From an uncultured Flavobacterium sp. (GTDB lineage: Bacteria > Bacteroidota > Bacteroidia > Flavobacteriales > Flavobacteriaceae), in assembly GCA_946886675.1 (NCBI GenBank), contig CAMPIZ010000110.1, positions 1-6,176 of the forward strand: a stretch of DNA of 6,176 bases, written 5' to 3'. Position 1 is the stretch's first letter, and each line of letters begins with the position of its first letter. Below the pieces are notes generated by a model, which saw only the letters and a program-made list of their open reading frames with translations, did not search any database and was not told the DNA's origin. This document shows positions 6,002 through 6,176 of this stretch, piece by piece. Position numbers and translations under genes: made by a program.

Positions 6002-6176
6002 AGATTAATATTTAGTAGTTTATGTTTAAGAATCCGAAAATAGTAAAAAAACCGAATGTTATAAAACCGTTAATTAAAGATAATTCAAATTTTAGCTAAA
6101 AAAAACAAAATTTAAATTATTTGTTATGAATATAAAACTTTATGCCGTTTGTTCATCAATGATAAAATATTAAAGG
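6002..6176 (-). promoter_or_regulatory. AT-rich upstream region with leader and presumed promoter of the surface-protein gene
   Basis: 175 bp with no convincing gene on either strand. Directly before the ATG the minus strand reads ...CTACTAAATATTAATCT, with no Shine-Dalgarno-like purine run, as is usual in Bacteroidota. Several partial matches to the Bacteroidota -7 element (TAnnTTTG) occur on the minus strand: TATTTTCG (6042-6035, one mismatch), TAAAATTTG (6094-6086, one extra base), TAAATTTTG (6114-6106, one extra base). None has a clear TTG at the expected -33 spacing, so the promoter is presumed to lie here but cannot be fixed. No terminator hairpin of an upstream gene is evident. Confidence 0.35.

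Noticed and set aside
6109..6118. Palindrome AATTTAAATT as an operator
   Set aside because: Perfect but made of A and T only in very AT-rich DNA, so it is expected by chance.
6126..6173. Tiny plus-strand frame MNIKLYAVCSSMIKY in the upstream region
   Set aside because: Only 15 codons, no ribosome binding site and no support from context; likely chance in AT-rich DNA.

Overview
The window holds one gene: the 5' part of a very large open reading frame on the minus strand. It starts at 6001 and runs without a stop to the left edge (2000 whole codons plus one base), so the C-terminus lies outside the window. The rest (6002-6176) is AT-rich upstream DNA. The style points to a member of the Flavobacteriia (Bacteroidota), probably Flavobacteriaceae: an AT-rich leader without a Shine-Dalgarno sequence, an N-terminus ending in AYA-Q, and surface modules typical of type IX secretion system (T9SS) cargo. 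This taxonomic call is inference from the protein architecture.

The product reads, from the N-terminus: Sec signal peptide (1-19); choice-of-anchor J / cleaved-adhesin-like beta sandwich (about 21-186); fibronectin type III-like domain (187-276); eight tandem modules of 134-136 residues (277-1351; the last is about 130), each with six conserved cysteines, a DDD-V-W signature and two conserved histidines, with the first seven each followed by exactly five prolines; choice-of-anchor L domain (about 1355-1608); then Ig/PKD-like and cysteine-containing modules of the kind found before type B sorting domains (1609-2000). No catalytic domain is visible.

The likely job is that of a long, secreted, disulfide-stiffened cell-surface adhesin or filament carried by the T9SS, with adhesive or binding heads at the N-terminus, a rod of eight modules, and a C-terminal sorting/anchoring part beyond the window. 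A ligand cannot be named from the sequence. The best second-look points are the internal structure of the repeat array: two module classes that alternate and differ at linked positions, one outlier module, block-wise mosaicism, and the seven identical polyproline spacers.
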